Below are positions 24,921 through 32,592 of a stretch of DNA of 33,783 nucleotides, in pieces. Position numbers and translations under genes: made by a program. Below the pieces are notes generated by a model. That model did not search any database, had not been told where the DNA came from, and was given only the letters and a program-made list of their open reading frames with translations. The first letter of the stretch is position 1. Each line of letters opens with the position of its first letter. Origin of the DNA: Alphaproteobacteria bacterium (GTDB taxonomy: Bacteria; Pseudomonadota; Alphaproteobacteria; Rickettsiales; VGDC01); assembly GCA_022450665.1 (NCBI GenBank), contig JAKUPQ010000021.1, positions 1 through 33,783 on the forward strand, read 5' to 3'.

Positions 24921-25284
24921 AGGTATCTCCCTGCGCTGGTTCTGTATGTATACTATCCGTCTTGCGTGGCGCCGCTGGCGACAGGCGTGCGCTTTGCGCA
25001 TTGGCTTTATATACATAGGTCAAAATCTCACCCACCGCAGCATATGCCTCGAGGGGGATAACGGAATCCACTTCCATCACCGAAAGTATTTCTACTAAGT
25101 CTGCATCTTCGCGCACCTTGATGTCATTGGCAAATGCAATTTGCAATATTTGCTCCGCAATATTCCCCTGCCCGCTTGCGGTTATGCGTGGGGCAGAATC
25201 TTTATCAACGACATATTCCAGTGCAACAGCTTTTTGCTGCTTTTCTGGTTTGTTTGAAGATGAATATGTGGGACGGTCTGCCAT
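24910..25284 (-). CDS. FlhB C-terminal-domain homologue (YlqH/FhlB-type)
   Basis: This 124-residue soluble protein aligns with the cytoplasmic tail of FlhB. KAVALEYVVD, then NIAEQILQIAFANDIKVREDADLVEILSVMEVDSVIP and AAVGEILTYVYKAN correspond to the FlhB stretch after its cleavage site. The NPTH autocleavage motif is absent, as in the stand-alone FlhB-like proteins (YlqH in Bacillus, FhlB or FlhX elsewhere). Those can partly replace the FlhB tail in the export switch. A complete flhB with NPTH lies at 28191-29264, so this is an extra copy of the domain. It overlaps the next gene by 11 bases and follows csrA by 43 bases. Confidence 0.85.
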   Translation of the reverse strand: MADRPTYSSSNKPEKQQKAVALEYVVDKDSAPRITASGQGNIAEQILQIAFANDIKVREDADLVEILSVMEVDSVIPLEAYAAVGEILTYVYKANAQSARLSPAAPRKTDSIHTEPAQGDTYEQ

Positions 25285-25327
25285 GAAACTCCTGCCAGTC
25301 GTCTGATTGACGAGGGCTTGTTATTAT

Positions 25328-25567
25328 TTATTCGGCATCTAGGTTTAGCCCGCCAGTAGCTGAAAGAATATCGTCATCCGACCCGCCCGACATTGCGTCT
25401 TTGTTGGCCTGAGTAATTTTATCGTGAATTTCTTTGCGCAAAACCGTGACTTCTGAAGGAAACGTAAAGCCAATTTTGGCAGTTTTACCGCGCACTTCAA
25501 CCACCGTTAATTCGATGCTGTTATTGATAATAACCGATTCGCCCACTTTTCGGGATAGATAAAGCAT
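25328..25567 (-). CDS. csrA: Carbon storage regulator CsrA
   Basis: This 79-residue protein is CsrA, starting MLYLSRKVGESVIINNSIELTVVEVRGK and continuing KIGFTFPSEVTVLRKEIHDKI. It has an acidic Asp/Gly-rich tail somewhat longer than usual. CsrA dimers bind GGA motifs in mRNA leaders and, in many bacteria, control flagellin translation. Here it is the first gene of a unit with export genes, which favours a motility role as in other alphaproteobacterial and Gram-positive flagellar loci. AGGG lies upstream of the ATG at 25567. A FliW antagonist is not in the window. Confidence 0.95.
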   Translation of the reverse strand: MLYLSRKVGESVIINNSIELTVVEVRGKTAKIGFTFPSEVTVLRKEIHDKITQANKDAMSGGSDDDILSATGGLNLDAE

Positions 25568-25833
25568 ATAAACCCTGCAAATATATTTTGCGACTACCCA
25601 CGCGAATGACGTGCAGGCTCACCTACTGGAATATAGGTTTTCCTTAGGGTTGCACAATGCGCGCTACATATTTTTATGTGGCAATTCCCTATGGAATACG
25701 CTATTATTATAGACGATAGATATAGCAAAAACCTCGATTCCACAACAAAAAACAGGACGAGTGCTATCATCTCGCTCATGGTTGACACAGCAAGGTAGAA
25801 CGAGGGAAAACGCAAAACAGATCGCGGTAATAC

Positions 25834-26235
25834 ATGGATTTTTCCAATATTAAACTATTATCAATGATGCAATCCAAAATGGCGCACCTTAGCGAGCGTC
25901 AGGATGTGCTTTCGCAAAATATCGCTAATGTTGACACCCCGGGCTATAAACCCAAAGATCTAAAAGAGCTGGAATTTAAAGACATGGTACGCAGCGAATC
26001 TAATCGCTTACAATTGCGCGCCACCAGCCCAGACCATCAATCTTCCAGCCAGCGTCCGGCAGAGTTCAGAACGGTAAAAATGAAAACCACCTACGAACAT
26101 TCGCCCATGAAAAATCATGTGGTTGTGGAAGAGCAGATGATGAAAGTCGCTGAAACAAAACTGCAATATGACATGACTACCAATTTATACAAAAAAATGT
26201 CGGATATGTTCAAAACCGCCATTGGTAACCGCTGA
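25834..26235 (+). CDS. flgB: Flagellar proximal rod protein FlgB
   Basis: This 133-residue protein has the rod-protein N-terminus with QDVLSQNIANVDTPGYKPKDL (about 22-42) and the C-terminal helix EEQMMKVAETKLQYDMTTNLYKKMSDMFKTAIG. Both ends form the coiled rod. It is exported by the flagellar type III system and forms the proximal rod with FlgC and FlgF. It is the first gene of the rightward unit flgB-flgC-fliE-fliQ-fliR-flhB, divergent from csrA across a 266-base spacer. No convincing promoter pair was found there. Confidence 0.95.
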   Translation: MDFSNIKLLSMMQSKMAHLSERQDVLSQNIANVDTPGYKPKDLKELEFKDMVRSESNRLQLRATSPDHQSSSQRPAEFRTVKMKTTYEHSPMKNHVVVEEQMMKVAETKLQYDMTTNLYKKMSDMFKTAIGNR

Positions 26236-26257
26236 TTTTGCAGAATAGGAGAAAATA

Positions 26258-26665
26258 ATGGATTTAGTTAATTCCCTGCATATCGCCGCCTCTGGTATGA
26301 AAGCGCAATCAGATCGCCTGCGCATTGTTAGCGAAAACATTGCCAATGCCGACTCTCTTGGCACACGTCCGGGTGAAGAACCTTATCGCCGTAAAGTCGT
26401 GTCGTTCCGCAATCATCTGGATCGTGAAATGGGCGTAAGCAAAGTTGAAGTATACAAATACGGCGTTGATAAATCCGAATTTGAAAAGAAATATGACCCC
26501 GGCCACCCAGCCGCAGATAACGAAGGATATGTTCAGCTGCCCAACGTGAATCCGGTAATGGAAATGGTGGATATGCGCGAGGCACAGCGCGGCTATGAAG
26601 CGAATCTTAATGTGATTGAAGTATCCAAAGGCATGTTGCAACGCACCGTTGATATGCTGCGCTAA
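26258..26665 (+). CDS. flgC: Flagellar proximal rod protein FlgC
   Basis: This 135-residue protein starts MDLVNSLHIAASGMKAQSDRLRIVSENIANADS, the FlgC N-terminal motif. It ends NPVMEMVDMREAQRGYEANLNVIEVSKGMLQRTVDML, the typical rod C-terminal helix. It is a proximal rod subunit exported after FlgB. It is 22 bases after flgB, with AGGAG before the ATG at 26258. Confidence 0.96.
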   Translation: MDLVNSLHIAASGMKAQSDRLRIVSENIANADSLGTRPGEEPYRRKVVSFRNHLDREMGVSKVEVYKYGVDKSEFEKKYDPGHPAADNEGYVQLPNVNPVMEMVDMREAQRGYEANLNVIEVSKGMLQRTVDMLR

Positions 26666-26699
26666 ATGGCGTCAGAACACATAAATAAAGGAATATTCC

Positions 26700-27029
26700 A
26701 TGGTTGATGTATCTAGTTTTAGCGCGGCAGTAAATGCTTATAAAAATGCCACGAAAATGGGCGGCGAATCAACTCCTGACCTTAACGCTGGAGTTGCAGA
26801 AAATGCTGGCAAGCCTGGCTTTGATGATTTGCTTACAGAATCGCTTTCATCGGCAAAAAATACTGCGTATCAATCAGAAAGCATGAGCGCTAAGGCATTG
26901 GTGGGTGATGCAGAGCTTCATGAGCTGGTTACCTCTGTTACCAACGCCGAACTTACCCTCAACACCGTTGTTGCTGTGCGCGACCGTGTAGTGAACGCGT
27001 ATCAGGAAATTCTCAAAATGCCTATTTAA
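26700..27029 (+). CDS. fliE: Flagellar hook-basal body protein FliE
   Basis: This 109-residue protein has a poorly conserved N-terminal half and the conserved FliE end: FDDLLTESLSSAKNTAYQSESMSAKALVGDAELHELVTSVTNAELTLNTVVAVRDRVVNAYQEILKMPI. FliE links the MS-ring and export gate to the rod. It follows flgC by 34 bases and has AAGGAA before the start at 26700. Confidence 0.93.
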   Translation: MVDVSSFSAAVNAYKNATKMGGESTPDLNAGVAENAGKPGFDDLLTESLSSAKNTAYQSESMSAKALVGDAELHELVTSVTNAELTLNTVVAVRDRVVNAYQEILKMPI

Positions 27030-27115
27030 CGCTTTTGCGTAATAGCCCCCATTCTTCACATTGCTTCTTGCAATATTTACACTTATGTTGGTTGTATGAG
27101 CACTAGGAAACCAGC

Positions 27116-27397
27116 ATGAATTCCATTGAAGTTATAGAACTGATACAGGATGCGTTATTCTTGTTATTAAAAATCTCCACCCCCATTATGTTGGTGGCGT
27201 TGGTGGTTGGCTTAATGGTTGCGTTATTCCAAGCCCTCACACAAATTCAGGAAATGACCCTGACATTTGTTCCCAAAATCATCGCAATTTTCTTTTGTGC
27301 TATGCTAATGCTGCCGTGGATGCTGGAATCGATGACCAATTTTATGGACCAGATCTCGGATAAAATCATTACCATTGAAGATAGAGATGATGAATAG
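27116..27397 (+). CDS. fliQ: Flagellar export gate protein FliQ
   Basis: This 93-residue protein has two membrane helices. The family motif reads LLLKISTPIMLVALVVGLMVALFQALTQIQEMTLTFVPKIIAIF. It is one of the gate subunits with FliP and FliR. It lies 86 bases after fliE, with AGGA before the ATG, and 13 bases before fliR. Confidence 0.96.
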   Translation: MNSIEVIELIQDALFLLLKISTPIMLVALVVGLMVALFQALTQIQEMTLTFVPKIIAIFFCAMLMLPWMLESMTNFMDQISDKIITIEDRDDE

Positions 27398-27410
27398 GTA
27401 GCCCTTTGCC

Positions 27411-28175
27411 ATGTTAGAGCAATTTCTTGTTACCGAACTTTTTGCATTCCTGCTTGTTTTCTCACGCCTTGGCTCCAGTATGATGTTACTTCCGGGTATT
27501 GGCGAAGTATATGTATCTGCGCGTGCGCGGTTAATGCTTGCCCTTATGATTAGCCTGCTGGTTACGCCGATAGCACAGCCGCTTATGCCGGACATTCCTA
27601 ACTCCCCCTTTGGCTTGGCCGTATTATTGGCTGCGGAAATCACAATTGGCGTGTTTATTGGTCTGCTGAGCCGCATTTTAATATCTGCTTTGCATACCGC
27701 AGGCATGATTATTGCTTTCCAATCAGGCCTTGCTGCTGCCATGATGTTTGACATCAATGCCGGCACCCAAGGCTCTCCCTTTGGCAATTTATTAACTCTT
27801 GGTGCGGTAATGTTGATTTTTACCTTGAACTTACATCACCTGATGCTCATGGGGGTTGCCGACAGCTATACGTTATTCGCCCCGGGCAACTTCCCGCCCG
27901 TGGGAGATTTTGCACAAATGGCGGCACAAATAATTTCTTCTGTATTTTTAATCGCTTTAGCTTTTTCCAGCCCACATATTATTGTTGGGCTATTGGTATA
28001 TTTATCTGCCGGTATTATGTCGCGTTTAATGCCGGCTATGCAGGTGTTCTTTGTGATTATGCCCGCACAAATTCTTGCCAGTGTGCTTATTTTGACCGTA
28101 ACCGTAAGTTCCGGTATGCTGATGTATATGGCATTTTTTGAAAATATGCTTTCTGGCTTTTTAACGCCGCAATAA
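27411..28175 (+). CDS. fliR: Flagellar export gate protein FliR
   Basis: This 254-residue polytopic protein has the FliR pattern: FSRLGSSMMLLPGIGEVYVSARARLMLALMISLLVTP, EITIGVFIGLLSRILISALHTAGMIIAFQSGLA, and the central loop with NLHHLMLMGVADSYTLFAPG. FliR completes the FliPQR gate in the flagellar export machine. It lies 13 bases after fliQ, and flhB begins 15 bases after it. The ribosome site is weak, which suggests coupling to fliQ. Confidence 0.95.
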   Translation: MLEQFLVTELFAFLLVFSRLGSSMMLLPGIGEVYVSARARLMLALMISLLVTPIAQPLMPDIPNSPFGLAVLLAAEITIGVFIGLLSRILISALHTAGMIIAFQSGLAAAMMFDINAGTQGSPFGNLLTLGAVMLIFTLNLHHLMLMGVADSYTLFAPGNFPPVGDFAQMAAQIISSVFLIALAFSSPHIIVGLLVYLSAGIMSRLMPAMQVFFVIMPAQILASVLILTVTVSSGMLMYMAFFENMLSGFLTPQ

Positions 28176-28190
28176 CCGGCATAGGGCATT

Positions 28191-29264
28191 ATGGCAGAAC
28201 AAAATGAAGACCAGTCACAAAAGACCGAGGATCCTACCCAGCACAGGCTGAACGAAGCGAAAAAGAAAGGGCAGGTTCCGAACTCGCGTGAGGTGAACAA
28301 TTTTTTTGTTATGCTCTCTTTGGCGCTAATGATTGCATGGCTATTTCCTCCCATGTTTGAAAAAGCGCGCATGGCACTTGCGCCTTTCATTGTTAATCCT
28401 CACGACATAATCATAACACCAGAAAGCCTGCGCGAGGTGATGGGTAATTTGTTGCTCAAAGTAGGCGTGATGTTAATCGCTCCGCTTTCGCTCATTCTAC
28501 TGCTTGTAATCGGCGCGGCGCTAATGCAAAGCCAATTAGTTTTTGCCGTTGAGCGCATCAAACCAAAGCTAGAGAAAATATCTATTATCAAAGGGCTTAA
28601 GCGTTTATTTTCCCTGCGCTCGGTCGTGGAGTTTCTCAAAGGTATTGTCAAAATCTCCATTATCAGCTTCGTCGCGCTTATGGCAGTTTACAGCGATTTA
28701 CCAACGATGGAAATGCTTCCTACCTATGAACTAAATGATATGATGACCTACCTCAGCGGGCTGGCATTTAAAATTATGGTGGGCGTGTGCTGTGTCATGT
28801 TTGTGGTGGCAGCTGCTGACTTTGCGTATCAGCGGTTTGAATTTATGAAATCCATGCGTATGAGTAAGCAGGAAATTAAAGACGAGCATAAACAGCAAGA
28901 AGGCGATCCGCAGATCAAATCAAAACTGCGGCAGATTCGTATGGAACGTGCGCGCCAACGTATGATGGCCTCTGTACCCAATGCCGATGTAGTTATTACC
29001 AACCCGACACACTACGCCGTGGCACTCAGCTATGAAACCGGACTCATGCAAGCGCCGATACTTCTGGCCAAGGGCGTGGACGAGGTGGCGTTTCGCATAC
29101 GTGACGTGGCTAAAGAACATGATATTCCAATTGTGGAAAACCCTCCATTAGCAAGAGCGCTACACGCCAGCGTTGAACTGGATCAGGAGATACCATACGA
29201 ACATTATAAGGCAGTGGCAGAAGTGATTAGCTATGTATATCGCTTAAAAGGCAAGATGTCGTAG
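28191..29264 (+). CDS. flhB: Flagellar export switch protein FlhB
   Basis: This 357-residue protein has the N-terminal EDPTQHRLNEAKKKGQVPNSREVNNF and four membrane helices. The cytoplasmic tail contains the autocleavage site NPTH at 271-274, inside DVVITNPTHYAVALSY. Cleavage after Asn271 switches export from rod/hook to filament substrates. Unlike the stand-alone homologue at 24910-25284, all key residues are present. It is the last gene of the flgB unit, with 74 bases before the CckA gene. Confidence 0.97.
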   Translation: MAEQNEDQSQKTEDPTQHRLNEAKKKGQVPNSREVNNFFVMLSLALMIAWLFPPMFEKARMALAPFIVNPHDIIITPESLREVMGNLLLKVGVMLIAPLSLILLLVIGAALMQSQLVFAVERIKPKLEKISIIKGLKRLFSLRSVVEFLKGIVKISIISFVALMAVYSDLPTMEMLPTYELNDMMTYLSGLAFKIMVGVCCVMFVVAAADFAYQRFEFMKSMRMSKQEIKDEHKQQEGDPQIKSKLRQIRMERARQRMMASVPNADVVITNPTHYAVALSYETGLMQAPILLAKGVDEVAFRIRDVAKEHDIPIVENPPLARALHASVELDQEIPYEHYKAVAEVISYVYRLKGKMS

Positions 29265-29318
29265 CTTTCTCTTGTTTTCATACTACCCGCTGTATATAAA
29301 TGATAAGAGTAGTCAACA

Positions 29319-29324
29319 TATAAT
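29319..29324 (+). promoter_or_regulatory. Perfect -10 box before the CckA N-terminal gene
   Basis: TATAAT at 29319-29324 lies 14 bases before the ATG at 29339, implying a very short leader. No good -35 box is seen 16-18 bases upstream, so an activator-dependent promoter or readthrough from flhB are both possible. Confidence 0.35.
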
Positions 29325-29338
29325 ACGGAATCTGACTT

Positions 29339-30445
29339 ATGGCACAACCCCGCCGCTCCAGCGATACCTTTAATGAAGACGAATCCGGCGATTTCATCGT
29401 ACGCCGACGTATTTTGCCGGTCTGGCAGCTTATTATACTATTTCTGCTTAGCTTTACGGTGCTGTTTGTAGTGGCTACCAACGCCAATATGCTTGGTGGA
29501 TCTATTGGTCTGGCATTAGCAATTTTTGCGGTAATTGGTCCCTTAACATGGTTTACCGTCTATTTTAGTCAGCAAAACCGTGACATGCTTTTAGCAGCAG
29601 AATTTCAAAACGCCTTGTTCTCGGCAGCGGCACGCTTAAAAACCAAATTTGTTATTATCGTTAAGCAAGACGGTACAATCTTTTATTTTGACCGTGGCTT
29701 CCAACAGGTGTTTCCCGAAACCAACAGCCGCGGCACCTTAATGATTGATAAAATCTTTAATGCCAAGCAAATCACGCCAGTAGAAGCCGACAAGCTCTAT
29801 CGTGCGCTGGATGAGGAACGCTCCGAAACCGTATTCATTCACTTGCAAAACGAAAAGGGTGAAGAACAAAAGGTGATTGTCACTGTGGATCCACTGCCCC
29901 GCCCCAGCGGATTTTATATCATGCGTGGCCGCGATTATATTGTAAAACGCTACGAGCGCAGCGCAGTTCAAAGCAACTCCACACCTATGGCAGAAAACCA
30001 GCATGTTTCTGCCACGATGTCGCACATGATGCATACTATTCCTTATGGCCTATATACCACCGACGCAGAGGGTAAGATTCTGTTTATGAATTACCGTTTG
30101 GAAAGCTGGCTGGGATACGCACAAAACGAAGTGGCCAGCAAAAAACTCTCCTTACTGGATATTATTCCTCAGCAAAACACCGCCACTGCCGAAAGTATTT
30201 TGCTTAAAGATTGCGATGGTGAGGTGCAGTTTAAATGCAAAGATGGCCGCGCCATTCAAATGCATATGCAACAAGAACTGACCAAAGATGCCAATGGCGG
30301 ATTAGTAGGGTCTGTTGCTATTTTGCGCCCAGAAACTCCTATGAGTATGGAAATTGCGCCACGCTCCGCTATTGCAGAGGCACGCGCCGAAGAAGAGCAA
30401 GCACCAATAAGCAGCCCTTCCCTTACAGCAGGTAAAAAATTCTGA
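29339..30445 (+). CDS. cckA: CckA N-terminal part: two membrane helices and two PAS domains
   Basis: This 368-residue protein has two membrane helices (about 27-47 and 52-76). A first PAS-like domain (about 90-200) contains VIIVKQDGTIFYFDRGFQQVF. A second PAS domain (about 225-325) contains TIPYGLYTTDAEGKILFMNYRLESWLGY. A low-complexity tail follows. It has no kinase domain. This is the sensor half of CckA, whose full-length form continues into a PAS-kinase-receiver part, here encoded by the next gene in another frame. It ends at a TGA four bases after an A6 run (30434-30439); with one A fewer, the frame would run on into the next gene. By itself it could only act through partner binding. Confidence 0.75.
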   Translation: MAQPRRSSDTFNEDESGDFIVRRRILPVWQLIILFLLSFTVLFVVATNANMLGGSIGLALAIFAVIGPLTWFTVYFSQQNRDMLLAAEFQNALFSAAARLKTKFVIIVKQDGTIFYFDRGFQQVFPETNSRGTLMIDKIFNAKQITPVEADKLYRALDEERSETVFIHLQNEKGEEQKVIVTVDPLPRPSGFYIMRGRDYIVKRYERSAVQSNSTPMAENQHVSATMSHMMHTIPYGLYTTDAEGKILFMNYRLESWLGYAQNEVASKKLSLLDIIPQQNTATAESILLKDCDGEVQFKCKDGRAIQMHMQQELTKDANGGLVGSVAILRPETPMSMEIAPRSAIAEARAEEEQAPISSPSLTAGKKF

Positions 30446-30446
30446 T

Positions 30447-32030
30447 ATGACCGATAGCGCTAAATATGAAGCTTTTCTGGAAATTTACTTTGGTGAATTC
30501 TTAGAAACCAATCCGATTCCCATAGCGCGATTAGGAGAAGATGGGGCAATCATCAATTGCAATCACCCATTCAGACGTTTAACACAGCGCCTCACTAATG
30601 CCCAGAACACATGGACGCTCTATGACGATATCAAACCTGAGTGTCATCCCATATTAGAAAAACTTCTTAGCGATGCTTTCGCTGGCAATTGTACATCCAA
30701 ACCAGTGTCACTTGAATTAAAAGGGGCGGATTCTGATAGTGAGGCACGCACTACCGTTTCACTCTACATCACATGTTTACAGCCTTCCGGCGTAGAAAAG
30801 CACATGATTATTGTGCATCTTATTGATAATACAGAGCAAAAAAATCTTGAAATGCGCTTTGCCCATTCGCAAAAAATGCAGGCGGTGGGGCAACTCGCCG
30901 GTGGCGTTGCGCATGATTTCAATAACTTGCTCACAGCGATGATTGGATTTTGCGATTTACTGCTCATGCGTCACCCCGCAGGCGACCCTTCCTTTGCAGA
31001 TATTATGCAAATTAAACAAAATGCCAATCGTGCGGCTAATCTGGTGCGCCAGTTGCTGGCATTTTCGCGCCGCCAAACCCTGCAACCCAAAGTGCTTGAT
31101 ATCACCGATGTGTTGGCCGAACTTTCGCATCTTATACGCCGCTTGATAGGCGAGAATATCGTGCTTAACATGCAGCATGGGCGCGATATGGGCATGATTA
31201 AAGTCGATCAAGGGCAGTTAGAGCAAGTGATCATCAACCTAGCGGTAAATGCGCGAGACGCTATGAGTGGCGGCGGTACGCTGACCATCAAAACCAGTGA
31301 CGTTAGCATTGATGCAAATAATCGTCCCAATCGTAACATGATAAGTCCAGCCGCTGAAGACAGCATTACCGATGGGGAATATGTGTTGGTTGAGGTGCAG
31401 GATACAGGTTGCGGCATCCCACGACAACTTATTCAACAAATTTTTGAGCCATTCTTTTCTACAAAAGAAGTAGGTTCAGGTACAGGGCTTGGGCTGTCCA
31501 CGGTCTATGGTATTGTCAAGCAAACCGGCGGCTATATTTATGTTACCAGTCAGGCTGATGATGGGACTACCTTCAGCATTTACTTCCCTCGCTACGAAAG
31601 CAATACAAGCGTACGAGGTGAGAGCCAGGAAAAACTCGTTGCAGCAGATCTTACAGGCAGCGGTACTATTTTACTGGTAGAAGATGAAAGCCCTGTACGC
31701 ATGTTTGCAGCACGTGCGCTCAGCAATAAAGGCTATAAAGTCATAGAAGCGGATAGCGCTGAAACCGCTCTGGAAACTATTGACCAGCATGGCGATGAAA
31801 TCCAGATTATTATTACCGATGTAATCATGCCGGGCATGACCGGCCCTGATATGGTGGTGAAAATTCTCGAGACCTATCCGGATATTAAAGTAATTTTTAT
31901 TTCGGGTTATGCCGAAGATGCATTTGTAAACAGTTACGGTTCAGAGCGTGAATTTAATTTTCTGCCCAAGCCATTTACACTTAAACAACTGGCAACTAAA
32001 GTAAAAGATGTTCTTGAGGACGAAAATTAA
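30447..32030 (+). CDS. cckA: CckA C-terminal part: PAS, histidine kinase and receiver domains
   Basis: This 527-residue soluble hybrid kinase has a PAS domain (about 10-130). The HisKA block GQLAGGVAHDFNNLLTAMIGF has phospho-acceptor His156. The ATPase part has the N-box NLAVNARDAM (about 264-273), DTGCGIP (319-325) and GTGLGLS (345-351). The receiver domain (about 405-525) has Asp458, with VED at 411-413 and Lys508. The H-box is the CckA type; CckA passes phosphate to ChpT and then to CtrA and CpdR in alphaproteobacterial cell-cycle and motility control. It lacks membrane helices, which are in the preceding gene. The start is weak: CAGG lies about 14 bases before the ATG. The gene may be the C-terminal piece of one interrupted CckA. 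Confidence 0.9.
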   Translation: MTDSAKYEAFLEIYFGEFLETNPIPIARLGEDGAIINCNHPFRRLTQRLTNAQNTWTLYDDIKPECHPILEKLLSDAFAGNCTSKPVSLELKGADSDSEARTTVSLYITCLQPSGVEKHMIIVHLIDNTEQKNLEMRFAHSQKMQAVGQLAGGVAHDFNNLLTAMIGFCDLLLMRHPAGDPSFADIMQIKQNANRAANLVRQLLAFSRRQTLQPKVLDITDVLAELSHLIRRLIGENIVLNMQHGRDMGMIKVDQGQLEQVIINLAVNARDAMSGGGTLTIKTSDVSIDANNRPNRNMISPAAEDSITDGEYVLVEVQDTGCGIPRQLIQQIFEPFFSTKEVGSGTGLGLSTVYGIVKQTGGYIYVTSQADDGTTFSIYFPRYESNTSVRGESQEKLVAADLTGSGTILLVEDESPVRMFAARALSNKGYKVIEADSAETALETIDQHGDEIQIIITDVIMPGMTGPDMVVKILETYPDIKVIFISGYAEDAFVNSYGSEREFNFLPKPFTLKQLATKVKDVLEDEN

Positions 32031-32055
32031 GGCGCCGCACATCATAAACCAGCGA

Positions 32056-32586
32056 TTAATCTTCTGTGTTTTTACGCTTATTGCTATCTGAAAATGCCGC
32101 ATTACGCAATGCTCTGTCAGCTGTGGTCTCAACTTCGATTCCCCATTCATCCACAATGTCCTGCTGTTTGCTGTATAACGATGCAACGCTGCTATCTTGC
32201 AAAGAATTGAGTATAAAATGCACCATTTTCGGGAAAAACCACACTAATAGCCAGCCGAAGCCTGCCGCCCCGTACATTACCAGCCAGACATGGGGAGTAA
32301 AGATTAAATCATATACACGATCCGAAGTAATTTCTCCTTTTCGTAGCAGCCCCATTATATAGGGCAACACCCCTGCAAAATTACATGCGGCCACTACGCG
32401 AAAGTGATTGCGTTCTTTAGTGGTATCCACATAGCTTGCAACAAAACTTGGCAACATGCCAAGTGTAAACAGCACCGCCGCGAAGCTTAGCGCTATAATC
32501 AACATGATAAAGCCAACAATATAGAGCAACATCCGAGACTTGCTGCGCTTTTGCTTTACCTTTTTTACTTTTTTTGCTTTTGCCAT
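32056..32586 (-). CDS. Unrecognised membrane protein with very basic N-terminus
   Basis: This 176-residue protein starts with a Lys/Arg-rich cytoplasmic stretch (MAKAKKVKKVKQKRSKSR). About three membrane helices follow (roughly 20-50, 62-82 and 97-118), then a soluble tail of about 55 residues rich in polar residues. I do not recognise a family. It converges with cckA (25-base gap) and follows the gene at 32593 on the same strand by 6 bases, so they are likely one unit. The ribosome site is weak (GGACA). Function cannot be inferred. Confidence 0.6.
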   Translation of the reverse strand: MAKAKKVKKVKQKRSKSRMLLYIVGFIMLIIALSFAAVLFTLGMLPSFVASYVDTTKERNHFRVVAACNFAGVLPYIMGLLRKGEITSDRVYDLIFTPHVWLVMYGAAGFGWLLVWFFPKMVHFILNSLQDSSVASLYSKQQDIVDEWGIEVETTADRALRNAAFSDSNKRKNTED

Positions 32587-32592
32587 ATAGAA

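Noticed and set aside
25646-25661. Sigma-54-like GG-N10-GC pattern in the csrA/flgB spacer
   Set aside because: Only the two dinucleotides fit; the flanking bases do not match TGGCAC and TTGC, and it lies about 175 bases from flgB.
25782-25810. TTGACA box before flgB as a sigma-70 promoter
   Set aside because: The -35 box is perfect but no -10-like sequence occurs 16-18 bases downstream (GGGAAAA region).
27064-27080. ATTGC/GCAAT hairpin between fliE and fliQ as a terminator
   Set aside because: The stem is only 5 bases and no T-run follows, and the genes form one functional run.
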